From positions 5,642,001 through 5,706,000 of the forward strand of contig NZ_CP109162.1 of the NCBI RefSeq assembly GCF_035920445.1: a stretch of DNA of 64,000 nt, in the 5' to 3' direction. The stretch comes from Nocardia sp. NBC_01730 (GTDB lineage Bacteria > Actinomycetota > Actinomycetes > Mycobacteriales > Mycobacteriaceae). Of the stretch, positions 25,069 through 32,067 are shown piece by piece. The translations under genes and the position numbers were made by a program. The notes under the pieces were generated by a model. That model ran no database searches, had not been told where the DNA came from, and saw only the letters and a program-made list of their open reading frames with translations. Position 1 is the first letter of the stretch. Each line of letters begins with the position of its first letter.

Positions 25069-25952
25069 CCCGCGGCCTCGATGGCGGTCTGGCTCCACAC
25101 ATCGAGCTGCGACGCGGAGCGTTCCGGCATGGAAATGCCCGCGGCGGCGAGGATGCGCGGGTCCGGATTCTCCTTGAGCGCTTCGGCTTTCGCGAACTTG
25201 ATTTCTGCCGGGGTCAGCGTGGCGCTAGGCGGGCAACTGGCGGGCCTGGCGACAGTGCGCGGGCTCTCGGCCGCCCGGCGAATCCAGTTACGCCACGTGG
25301 CTGTCCAGTCAACGCGACGTTCGCCCTTGGACAGCCAGTAGTCGCAAAACTTTCGGTGTTCGGCCTGGAGGTCGACGGTGGGGCATTCGGCGCGCATGGC
25401 GTCGATGACGTCGTGAGGCGGCATCCAGCCGTCTGGGAGCGTGACCGCGCGTCTTTTGCGCGGCTCTCTCTGAACTACTTCGTTAGAAGTAGTTGGTACG
25501 GGTCGGGTCGGGAGTTCAACGGGCGATGCTTCGGTTTCGCTTGGCACGATGCTTAGCGATGGCGAAGCATGGTGCTTCGTGTTCGCTTCGGTGTTCGGGC
25601 AGCCGGGTTCGCCTCGCCTGGACTGTCCGGACCGCTTCCCACCTGCGCGTCCTGCCTCGCGGAGGCGTTCGCGTCGTTCTTCCACTTCGGCCTTGGATGG
25701 GTTGAATTCGAGGTAGTTTTTGAACTCGAAATCGCCGTTTTCGTGCGCGATCCAGAGCCCGATTTCGACCAGCTCTTTCGCGAGTTTCGGGCGGATTCCG
25801 AGCATTTTCTGCGCGTTTTTCGACACGATGCCGTCGGTGAGCTGATCGGAGCAGTAGCTTCCGGCGGTGGCCCACGCGCCGACAGCGGCGAAGCTGGCAC
25901 CGAGTCGTTGCGGGGAACTCCAGAACTTGTCGTCGATCTTGAACCAGGTCAT
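25065..25952 (-). CDS. Phage-type replication protein (DnaT/primosome-like)
   Basis: 295 aa, ATG at 25950-25952 overlapping the upstream stop (TGATG). The N-terminal MTWFKIDDKFWSSPQRL, AVGAWATAGSYCSDQLTDG and LVEIGLWIAHENGDFEF is the winged-helix fold seen in replication initiators of mycobacteriophages and actinobacterial prophages. The middle is a low-complexity linker; the C-terminal KFCDYWLSKGERRVDWTATW and NWIRRA is the DnaT-like segment that contacts primosomal partners. It marks the cassette as prophage-derived. No helicase or primase is encoded nearby. Confidence 0.8.
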   Translation of the reverse strand: MTWFKIDDKFWSSPQRLGASFAAVGAWATAGSYCSDQLTDGIVSKNAQKMLGIRPKLAKELVEIGLWIAHENGDFEFKNYLEFNPSKAEVEERRERLREAGRAGGKRSGQSRRGEPGCPNTEANTKHHASPSLSIVPSETEASPVELPTRPVPTTSNEVVQREPRKRRAVTLPDGWMPPHDVIDAMRAECPTVDLQAEHRKFCDYWLSKGERRVDWTATWRNWIRRAAESPRTVARPASCPPSATLTPAEIKFAKAEALKENPDPRILAAAGISMPERSASQLDVWSQTAIEAAG

Positions 25953-26200
25953 CAGGCGGCCTTGCTCTCTGTACGGGGCTGGTTGGGAGATAGTGGGATC
26001 GACTCGCGAACGCGCACAGTGGTGTAGGTGGTCCATCGCGTGTGCTCGGCGATCTCGCGGTTGGTCATTCCGTCGGCTACCAGCTGGCGGACAAGTAGCC
26101 GACGGTCCTTGGGGGTGAGCACTTCGGCGGGGAGCTTCCCAGCCAGCGCTCGGTTGTAGGTGCGGAGTTGGTCGGGCCGGTATTCGGTCGGGATGCTCAC
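25952..26200 (-). CDS. Small helix-turn-helix protein of the phage cassette
   Basis: 82 aa from the GTG at 26198-26200, which overlaps the upstream stop (GTGA). LTPKDRRLLVRQLVADGMTN followed by REIAEHTRWTTYTTVRVRES is a homeodomain-like HTH as in small phage regulators or terminase-like DNA binders. The stop overlaps the next gene's ATG. Confidence 0.65.
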   Translation of the reverse strand: MSIPTEYRPDQLRTYNRALAGKLPAEVLTPKDRRLLVRQLVADGMTNREIAEHTRWTTYTTVRVRESIPLSPNQPRTESKAA

Positions 26201-26484
26201 CGTGCGGGCCGGACGTCGTGCACGGCGTGCCGGAAGGTTTGGAACGTCTGGCCGCACACACCGCAGCAGACGAGCGGGTACGGCAATGCGGCCATCTCAG
26301 CGAGATGTGGCGCGCAGATGTAGGAGTCGGCGCCGAACGGCGGTGGTGCGTCGCAGTCGTGCCGTGTGATCTCGTAGTCCGGTGCACGGTCGCAGGCGGG
26401 TCGCTGTCGCCACATGGTGCGGCCGACCTCGCAGCGGGTGATGATCCATGCTGCGAGGTCGACGGCTATGGCCGGTATGGTCAC
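26197..26484 (-). CDS. Small cysteine-containing phage-type protein
   Basis: 95 aa from the GTG at 26482-26484. ITRCEVGRTMWRQRPACDRA, HDCDAPPPFG, ICAPHLAEM and VCCGVCGQTF give several Cys/His that could bind zinc. It fits the cassette by its 4-bp overlap with the HTH gene. It overlaps the next entry on the same strand in another frame, so one of the two boundaries is wrong. Confidence 0.55.
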   Translation of the reverse strand: MTIPAIAVDLAAWIITRCEVGRTMWRQRPACDRAPDYEITRHDCDAPPPFGADSYICAPHLAEMAALPYPLVCCGVCGQTFQTFRHAVHDVRPAR

Positions 26485-26710
26485 GCCGCGAACTTGTCGG
26501 CGTAGTGCTCGCCGCGTGTGACTCACCGCGGACTATTCGGCGCGGCAGGTGCCCGACGTGGTAGCCGTCGAGAATGACTTTGCACTGGTAGGCGGACATG
26601 CGGTTGCCGGGTGTGATCCGGATCGCTTGCCGTGCAGCCCGTTTCGACCGGTATCGACGCTTCCCGCACTCATGGCAGAACGTCCAGTCCTGCCACTCGC
26701 CGCGCGTCAC
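26297..26710 (-). CDS. Putative zinc-ribbon phage-type protein; 3' boundary doubtful
   Basis: From a GTG at 26708-26710: VTRGEWQDWTFCHECGKRRY, then YRSKRAARQAIR and YQCKVILDGYHVGHLP, which is the pattern of small phage proteins with a CxxC and a HxGH. After GHLPRRIVRGESH the frame becomes arginine-rich noise and overlaps the next gene by nearly 190 bp, so the real gene may end sooner or a frameshift may lie near 26525. Confidence 0.45.
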   Translation of the reverse strand: MTRGEWQDWTFCHECGKRRYRSKRAARQAIRITPGNRMSAYQCKVILDGYHVGHLPRRIVRGESHAASTTPTSSRRDHTGHSRRPRSMDHHPLRGRPHHVATATRLRPCTGLRDHTARLRRTTAVRRRLLHLRATSR

Positions 26711-27018
26711 GATGCCCGCCGATCGAACCGTGCGACGAGCTTGTCGATCACCGTGCGACCCATCGCCTTCTCTACGTCGAGCTGTCGGGCCACGGATGTT
26801 TCGAGATACACAGCGGCGAATAGGGCGGCGTCGACGACCACATGGCGGCCCCGCCCGTGCAGGCCGTTGCGGTTGCGGCGGCGCCGAGCCGCGACGGTGT
26901 GCGCGGCTCGGCAGTGTTCGCATGGCTGCTCGCCACGGCGGCGGTGGCGGTGGCGGTGGCGGTGGCGGTGATATCCGGCGTCGCTGCCGCAGCCGACGTG
27001 TAGGTCGATCCGGGTCAC
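26707..27018 (-). CDS. Phage-type hypothetical protein with His-Arg repeat
   Basis: 103 aa from the GTG at 27016-27018, overlapping the upstream stop (GTGA) and its own downstream neighbour by 4 bp. TRIDLHVGCGSDAGY leads into HRHRHRHRHRRR, encoded by a hexanucleotide repeat, then CEHCRAAHTV (a possible metal site) and VDAALFAAVYLETSVARQLD. Confidence 0.55.
   Translation of the reverse strand: MTRIDLHVGCGSDAGYHRHRHRHRHRRRGEQPCEHCRAAHTVAARRRRNRNGLHGRGRHVVVDAALFAAVYLETSVARQLDVEKAMGRTVIDKLVARFDRRAS
26941..26970 (+). repeat. Hexanucleotide tandem repeat (GCGGTG)x5
   Basis: Five perfect copies of GCGGTG inside a coding frame on the minus strand, where they read His-Arg. The length is a multiple of three, so copy-number change would alter the protein without a frameshift. 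Confidence 0.85.
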
Positions 27019-27356
27019 GCAGCGACTCCTAACATGCTGACCTTGGTTTCGGCCTCTGCGCGGATTACGGCGCACCAGTCGTCCCCCAGGTCGGCCGCTT
27101 CCCTCCAGATGCCTTGCAGCTCCTCGCGGGTGCCTGCCGAGGCGATTGCGGCGCGCAGCTTCTCGGCGGCGGAGTCGATGTCGGCCTGTGTCCTGGCCGG
27201 AGCGCGCTTGCTGCCGACTGCCGCGTAGGCACGGTCAGCGACCGACTGCCCGTTCGTCCAGGTCTGCGGCTCCTCAGGCTCTGGCATGACGTCGGGCGCG
27301 GTATCGAGTGTGCGCAGTTCCCGCACTTTCGCAGTCTTCGGATCGCACTTGAGCAC
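27015..27356 (-). CDS. Phage-type hypothetical protein, probably lacking its N-terminus
   Basis: From the GTG at 27354-27356 the product is 113 aa (LKCDPKTAKVRELRTLDT at the start, then helical DIDSAAEKLRAAIASAGTRE). The same frame stays open and protein-like further upstream (CNPGYRRPGRDKPKPAPD, FTLAWLIFDVLKCD) to about 27436, but no start codon exists there before a stop. So the true N-terminus was probably cut off by a recombination at about 27.43 kb. First visible gene of the leftward cassette. Confidence 0.6.
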   Translation of the reverse strand: MLKCDPKTAKVRELRTLDTAPDVMPEPEEPQTWTNGQSVADRAYAAVGSKRAPARTQADIDSAAEKLRAAIASAGTREELQGIWREAADLGDDWCAVIRAEAETKVSMLGVAA

Positions 27357-27433
27357 GTCGAAGATCAGCCATGCCAGGGTGAAGTCCGGTGCGGGTTTCG
27401 GCTTGTCTCTGCCGGGACGCCGGTATCCGGGGT

Positions 27434-27751
27434 TGCACCTTCGGCTTCAACAAGGAGCCATACCTGCTGCACAAGGCCGTCGTCGTAGGCGGAACAGTGA
27501 CATGCACGTCCGCCCCTCTTCAGTTCCGCATCGAGTTGCAGCTATGGCATCGATCGGGCACCAGCAACCCAAGGCCGAAGGGTGACACCGCCATCGTCAC
27601 GCAGATCCCCAACCCGAGCGTCCACGTCGCCACGATGGCGCTGGACTGCGTACCCGGCATGTGGCAGGGCAAGATCGTCATGCGGGCCACTTGGGACACC
27701 GGGACAGATGAGGTCCGCAAGGAGACTGTGGCTGCCATCATCCAGTGCTAA
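27434..27751 (+). pseudogene. Secreted-protein fragment without signal peptide
   Basis: CTFGFNKEPYLLHKAVVVGG, TVTCTSAPLQFRIELQLWHR, CVPGMWQGKIVMRATW and a final IIQC look like the mature part of small secreted, disulfide-bonded proteins of Nocardia, which normally follow an alanine-rich signal peptide. Upstream of Cys at 27434 the sequence belongs to the other, minus-strand gene. This is a 5'-truncated remnant. Confidence 0.6.
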
Positions 27752-27761
27752 GTTGACTCCG

Positions 27762-28046
27762 ATGGATGTGGTCTTTATCAGTAGCGGCCCTACCACATGG
27801 TCGAGCCGATGGTGGCGGCTGCGCTTCACCCTCTACTACCGATTTCGGCGTGCCTCCCGCGAGCCCGGCTATACCGGGGAGAACCAGTGGGTTCCTCGCC
27901 GCGAATACGGCGGCTGGGTCATCCGACCTTGCAGCGGGTGGCGTCGGATCCGCTGGATAACCCCACCCCTGCACTACACGCGCGCCATCCCCGCTGACGA
28001 CACGTACGCCGTCGGCACTTGGATGTTGGAGAAGCTGGAGATGTAG
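27762..28046 (+). CDS. Small hypothetical protein, 94 aa, basic and Trp-rich
   Basis: ATG at 27762: MDVVFISSGPTTWSSRWWRL, RFTLYYRFRRASREPGY, GGWVIRPCSGWRRIRWITPP, GTWMLEKLEM. No RBS of note. Followed by a strong terminator. No recognised domain. Confidence 0.5.
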   Translation: MDVVFISSGPTTWSSRWWRLRFTLYYRFRRASREPGYTGENQWVPRREYGGWVIRPCSGWRRIRWITPPLHYTRAIPADDTYAVGTWMLEKLEM

Positions 28047-28065
28047 ACCGGTAGACCGGATACAG

Positions 28066-28111
28066 CGAATCCCGCCCCGCCTACGAATCAACGGAGGCGG
28101 GGCGGGATTCG
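28066..28111. terminator. Perfect 17-bp hairpin terminator
   Basis: CGAATCCCGCCCCGCCT (28066-28082) and its exact complement at 28095-28111, with a 12-nt loop. No T-run. Confidence 0.75.
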
Positions 28112-28458
28112 TCGGACAGGCTGACCGACGCAGGTCACGGCGTCGACGCCTGCGCCCGCGGGTCACCTTCCAACATCGGTATCACCTCGTCGAACGGTGG
28201 CATCGATGAGCCTGGTCCACAGGTATCCACGCGCACACCGTGACCGTCATTGTCCCGCCGTGGATCCCGCCCTGTGGGCCACGCGTGATTGAGGCGCGCT
28301 CGACTGGGCCGGACCGATAACCCCGGCGTGTCCGGTTCAAACACGCTATGACTCGAGTAACAGAGTTTTGCTGCGCGCAGATGTGCAGCCGACAGCCCGC
28401 TACGGGGCTGTCCATCGCAGGGGGGAATATGCCCTGCCCGAACCCAAGGGGAATCAAC
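28112..28458. other. Intergenic, no gene seen
   Basis: No supported reading frame. Should contain the promoter of the MmpS-like pseudogene. Confidence 0.35.
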
Positions 28459-28795
28459 ATGACTGGACCGAACCAGCCCTACCCGCAGCAGCCGACGCAC
28501 GGGCAGCCGTACCCGCAGCCGGCGAAGAAGCGGAAGGTATGTGGGTCCTACTCGCTACCATCGTGCTCCTGCCCGGTGGATGTCTGGCCATAGTCGGCAC
28601 CGCAGGGAAGGAAGCGGCCCAGGCCCTTGACGCGGCGGCGACGTCGATTCAGTCCGCAGCGGACTCGCCGGCCGCACCGATCCCGCCACTGACAGCGAAA
28701 CCGCCCACAGGCGAGGCAAAACCGTCGTGTACGAGATCATCTCGGACTCGGACCTGAATAGCGTCACCTATTTCGACGCCGAGAATCCGGAGTAG
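28459..28795 (+). pseudogene. MmpS-like membrane/transport accessory protein, two frameshifts and truncated
   Basis: Begins MTGPNQPYPQQPTHGQPYPQ and continues to PAKKRK in one frame; then WVLLATIVLLPGGCLAIVGT (the membrane helix) and GKEAAQALDAAATSIQSAAD in a second frame from about 28539; then VVYEIISDSDLNSVTYFDAE in a third from about 28723, near the run GCAAAACC. The family continues for about 60 more residues, absent here. Proline-rich N-terminus, one transmembrane helix and an MmpS domain are the normal layout. Confidence 0.7.
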
Positions 28796-28802
28796 ACAAC
28801 AA

Positions 28803-29198
28803 TTGAAGACCGTCAAGATACTTCTGTTCATCTTGTTCTGGCCGTACGCGCTCATGTATTGGGGTATCCGGTGGTGTCTGGCGCACCCCGAGGAGACCAA
28901 GCAGGCCTACCGATCGGTGGCCGACCGCATCTACAGGTACCCGAAATGGATAGCGGCTGCTGGTGTCGTGGCTGGTGCCGCTGTTGCGATCGGCAACGCG
29001 ATCAACGGTCAACCCCAGAACATCGTGGGTGGCGTCATCCTGGCCGTAGTGGTGGTAGCTGTGGTGGCAGTCATTCGGTGGCTCGAACATAGCAGGATCG
29101 CATCCGAGATCGCCGCCCGCGCCGACACACAACACGCGGCCTACCTCCAAGACGACGACATCGGAACCTACGGCGCTGAAGGCCGCCCGCAGCTTTGA
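28803..29198 (+). CDS. Small membrane protein, 131 aa
   Basis: TTG start at 28803 with GGAG about 12 bp upstream. Three hydrophobic stretches: VKILLFILFWPYALMYWGI (N-terminus), WIAAAGVVAGAAVAIG and IVGGVILAVVVVAVVAVI, then a charged C-terminal tail. Directly follows the MmpS-like pseudogene. Function unknown. Confidence 0.55.
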   Translation: MKTVKILLFILFWPYALMYWGIRWCLAHPEETKQAYRSVADRIYRYPKWIAAAGVVAGAAVAIGNAINGQPQNIVGGVILAVVVVAVVAVIRWLEHSRIASEIAARADTQHAAYLQDDDIGTYGAEGRPQL

Positions 29199-29374
29199 AC
29201 CACCGCCAACAGAGAATCCGGTGGTGGTTGCGGAAACCCCTGCCTCCTCATGGCCCGATTGTCTGACCTCACTCGGCCGGGTCAAGGGAAAGAGCGCCTT
29301 TGACACGACCTCCCTCAGTTCAGGATGGCCAGTAGTAGGAAGCAGGGGAAGAGAAGTCGCCATGACCGCTTGTT

Positions 29375-30028
29375 CTAGTTGCTGCTGTCACCGGGATGTG
29401 CACCCACGACTACGTAGCCCGATTGGTAATACGCTGCAAGCCGCTCCGTGGCGAGTCGTTGACACTCGTTGTCTACATCGCCCGTGTACGGCACCACCCC
29501 GAGATCGTCACGAAGAACGTCCTGCAGCAAGGTGACCGCTTCCCTCAGCGGGCCATCGAACCAGCTATGAAACTTCTCGAAGGCTTCGGCGTTTTCATTC
29601 AATTCGACCCAACGGCGTTGAGCAACACGGTAAGCCGGGCCGAAGCCGTCGTAGACCTCATCAGCCACTTCGAGTGCACGATTGGGCAAGATCATCTGCG
29701 TTCGCGCACGGAGCTCAAGAAATTTCGTTCTCGCCGAATCCAACTCGGCTACGTCGACGTCGAGACCACGATGTCTATCGACCAGACAGTCATGGGCCAC
29801 CATCCATAGCTGATGCGCAGAAGCGTTGAGTTCGACGTAGACGACTCGCTTCTCCTCCAACGTCAAGCGTCGTTCAGCCTCGGCTCTCTCCTCCGCGCGC
29901 TCACGACCTCGGTCGGCACTGTCAAGCTGCTTGGACTTCAATGCTGCACGCTGCGAAACGAATGTGGCGCTGAGTGTTCCGGCGACTCCGACGAGCGCTA
30001 CCACAAGACTGATCACCGCTGCACCCAC
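29375..30028 (-). CDS. Membrane-anchored hypothetical protein, 217 aa
   Basis: GTG start at 30026-30028. An N-terminal transmembrane helix (AAVISLVVALVGVAGTLSAT), then a charged coiled-coil-like stretch (DRGRERAEERAEAERRLTLE), then a helical cytoplasmic domain. Proteins of this shape are widespread in actinobacterial mobile regions; function unknown. Last gene before the right attachment repeat. Confidence 0.65.
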   Translation of the reverse strand: MGAAVISLVVALVGVAGTLSATFVSQRAALKSKQLDSADRGRERAEERAEAERRLTLEEKRVVYVELNASAHQLWMVAHDCLVDRHRGLDVDVAELDSARTKFLELRARTQMILPNRALEVADEVYDGFGPAYRVAQRRWVELNENAEAFEKFHSWFDGPLREAVTLLQDVLRDDLGVVPYTGDVDNECQRLATERLAAYYQSGYVVVGAHPGDSSN

Positions 30029-30252
30029 AATCAGAAGTATCGACGATCATGGCTTCCATCGCCAGCGACTGCGGTCCGCTACTTGCCGAAGCATCAGCGG
30101 TCGGACATGGACGCAAAGGGTGATCCGGGCATCTCCGGTGTCACCACCGTGTCACAAGTACCCCGTACGCAGTCGGACAGACATGTACTGAACCACCAAG
30201 ACACGAGACTCCATCGACCGGCCGGGTACCCCTGAATCCGTGCCATAGCTGT

Positions 30253-30297
30253 TTCCCAAGCAGACAGCGCGGGTTCGATTCCCGTCATCGGCTCCAC
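30253..30297. repeat. Right attachment-site copy (45-bp direct repeat of tRNA-Gly 3' half)
   Basis: Exact copy of 7599-7643. Upstream of it the tRNA 5' half is absent, so this is only the tRNA tail left at the right junction. Confidence 0.93.
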
Positions 30298-30374
30298 AAG
30301 AAAATGGCAGCAACCAGCACGTTCCCGGTTCGGGGATCAATCTCCACTCTATGGCCCAGTTCTTGATCTCCCGC

Positions 30375-30506
30375 TCAGTGTTCGACGAGCCGGAGCCGGT
30401 ACAGATTCACCGCCTCAAAGATCAATGCTCGGTTGATCTCGTGGACGTTGTCGCCGGTGTACTGAATGCCTGTGATCTCAACGGGCTTCGCGCGAAGGAT
30501 CGGCAT
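30375..30506 (-). CDS. 43-aa phage-type protein stub
   Basis: MPILRAKPVEITGIQYTGDN, then VHEINRALIFEAVNLYRL and VEH-stop; GAGG precedes the ATG at 30504-30506. The KPVEI-x-x-IQ-x-TG-x-N start is typical of a common small phage protein of about 80-110 aa, so this copy is truncated. It lies just outside the right att copy, hinting at a second, older element there. Confidence 0.5.
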   Translation of the reverse strand: MPILRAKPVEITGIQYTGDNVHEINRALIFEAVNLYRLRLVEH

Positions 30507-30513
30507 CAGACGT

Positions 30514-30876
30514 TCACCTCAACGAGCTGCGCCCACGTGGCGCGTGAACGATGAGCTGTGCGGAGTATTCGCTGCCGCTGGGGCCGATGCTGACCAGCCA
30601 GGCGGGCATAGTGCGTGCTTCGCTGGTGGGGCCGACGGCGGTGTTCCAGCAGCCGGTGTCGGCGTCGAGTTCGAGGCGGACACGCAGCTCTCCCTGGGAG
30701 AGGGAAACGATGTGGAAGCGCGCGCCGTTGTAGGCGTCGAACTCCTCGTGCCGCACCTCGAAGCCGTCTGCGGTGTCGACGGCGGTGACGTCGTCGCTGA
30801 GGCCGGGTGAAGGTGTATCGGGGCACGCGGCAACGGTATGGCTGGTTTCAGCGGGTTGCAGAGATGGAGTCGCCAA
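30514..30876 (-). CDS. Hypothetical protein, 120 aa
   Basis: Weak TTG start at 30874-30876. FEVRHEEFDAYNGARFHIVS, LRVRLELDADTGCWNTAVGP, MPAWLVSIGPSGSEYSAQLI read like a beta-rich domain. It lies 55 bp after the lipoprotein gene on the same strand, and may be a fragment. No recognised family. Confidence 0.4.
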   Translation of the reverse strand: MATPSLQPAETSHTVAACPDTPSPGLSDDVTAVDTADGFEVRHEEFDAYNGARFHIVSLSQGELRVRLELDADTGCWNTAVGPTSEARTMPAWLVSIGPSGSEYSAQLIVHAPRGRSSLR

Positions 30877-30931
30877 CTATTCGGGGGCAATGGACAACCC
30901 CGCGTCTCTGGACAAGGGCGCAGCGGGCGCA

Positions 30932-31369
30932 TCACGGGCAGTGCGCGCCCGGCACAACGCCGTCGAAACCACCAAGACCACCCACCTGCGCGACACCGAG
31001 CTCGCCGACGCCGATGCTCCCGTTCGCAAGCCGGTGGTCGGCCTCCTCGATACCGCCGGTGTTGCAGTAGATCCGCACCCAGTAACCGCCCTCCGGCAAC
31101 GTACCTCGCAACGTGCGAGCGACCTTGTAATACGTGTCGAGCAGGTCCTTCGGGTCCGCGCTCGCGGTCGATACGCGGATCTCCTTCCCGACGATCTCGT
31201 GCGTGTAGGGCGGCGGCTCCGAAACCGCCACGCTGCTCGCGCGCACCGAGGGTGTGCTGCTCGCGGGCGCCGCGGCGGGCTCCTTGTCGGTCGAGCATCC
31301 GGCAAGCGCAGCGGCAACGATGGCGGCGAGAAGCGCCGCTCGGGTGAGGCAGGTCATACCGCGCATCAT
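30932..31369 (-). CDS. Small lipoprotein, 145 aa
   Basis: Signal peptide TCLTRAALLAAIVAAALAGC with lipobox LAGC, so it is lipid-anchored on the outer face of the membrane. After a Ser/Thr/Pro-rich linker comes EIRVSTASADPKDLLDTYYK and VARTLRGTLPEGGYWVRIYC. Three ATGs lie close together (31369, 31366, 31357); I chose the longest. Ligand or role unknown. Confidence 0.65.
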   Translation of the reverse strand: MMRGMTCLTRAALLAAIVAAALAGCSTDKEPAAAPASSTPSVRASSVAVSEPPPYTHEIVGKEIRVSTASADPKDLLDTYYKVARTLRGTLPEGGYWVRIYCNTGGIEEADHRLANGSIGVGELGVAQVGGLGGFDGVVPGAHCP

Positions 31370-31756
31370 GCCACCCGCATGCCTGTCCGAACGGGCCCGT
31401 CGATTCACCTGCCGAACTGGAGGGGTCCCTCCGAAAACGGCCATATGTACGAGTGCTTCACCGCACTACCACAATGAGCGGGCCGCCTCATCCGACGATG
31501 GATCTCACCGACATCGCGTACCTGCGCTGGAGCCGGCCTCGCAGCCGCTCCAGCGAGCGCTGCGGCTAGGCGCCGCCGGTCTCACGCATGGTGGCGTTGG
31601 ACAGCGGTCGTCGAGTCGCGCTCGAGCGGCTGGCCGTTCACAACAGGCCCTGACCAGCGGCGATCACTGCGAGCGGAGCCTCGGGTAGGTGTGACGAGCG
31701 CGCGGTGGTTATCGGCATCAAGCAGACGGGCGGCGGCGGGGGCCTGAGGGATCCGC
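31370..31756. other. Intergenic, no gene seen
   Basis: Contains no supported frame; may hold unreadable remains of the 5' part of the SUKH pseudogene that follows. Confidence 0.35.
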
Positions 31757-32005
31757 GACAGCGATCACTGCCTCTCGATCCTGGAGACGCCGGATCTGGT
31801 GGAAGAGTGGGAACTTCCCGCCCCGGTCGTGCTCCTGAACGGCGACGGGCACTGATGGATCGCGCTCGACTACCGTGCCTGCGGCAGAACGGGTGAGCCA
31901 TCGGTCGTGGAGATCGAATCCCAGGATGGCGATGTCCTCTTCCTCGCCCCTGATTTCGCGTCATTCGTCGAGGGCTTGACCTCATCCGAACAGTTCGATA
32001 GTTGA
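31757..32005 (+). pseudogene. SMI1/KNR4 (SUKH) family protein, 5'-truncated with internal stop
   Basis: DSDHCLSILETPDLVEEWEL, VVLLNGDGH, stop, WIALDYRACGRTGEPSVVEI, VLFLAPDFASFVEGL. The family normally has NGDGHWWIALDYR: here TGA (31853-31855) replaces the first TGG. The N-terminal half is missing. SUKH proteins often serve as immunity proteins against contact-dependent or polymorphic toxins. Confidence 0.7.
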
Positions 32006-32067
32006 TCCGACCGACGAGCGGCACATGGACGAGGCGAATCGCGCGAGGCGCCTCCCTGATGTGCCAC

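Larger units (their letters stand above)
7599..30297. mobile_element. Genomic island integrated in tRNA-Gly, about 22.7 kb, flanked by a 45-bp direct repeat
   Basis: The perfect repeat of the tRNA 3' half at both ends defines a site-specifically integrated element. Cargo: two arsenic operons, two DUF6879/XRE modules, an IS3-family element, a HEPN protein, a cis-prenyltransferase/terpene synthase pair, an SDR, and a phage-type gene cassette. Many genes are broken (DUF6879, XRE, ABC ATPase, MmpS-like, two genes at 27.43 kb). I find no intact integrase or conjugation gene, so the element is probably a decayed prophage or integrative element with accumulated cargo. Base composition is uneven: the terpenoid pair at 21.7-23.5 kb is clearly more AT-rich than the ars genes. 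Confidence 0.85.

Noticed and set aside
30094..30340. Short frames reading MTGIEPALSAWE or DGNRTRAVCLG across the right att copy
   Set aside because: These are well-known spurious translations of a tRNA 3' end, here the att repeat.
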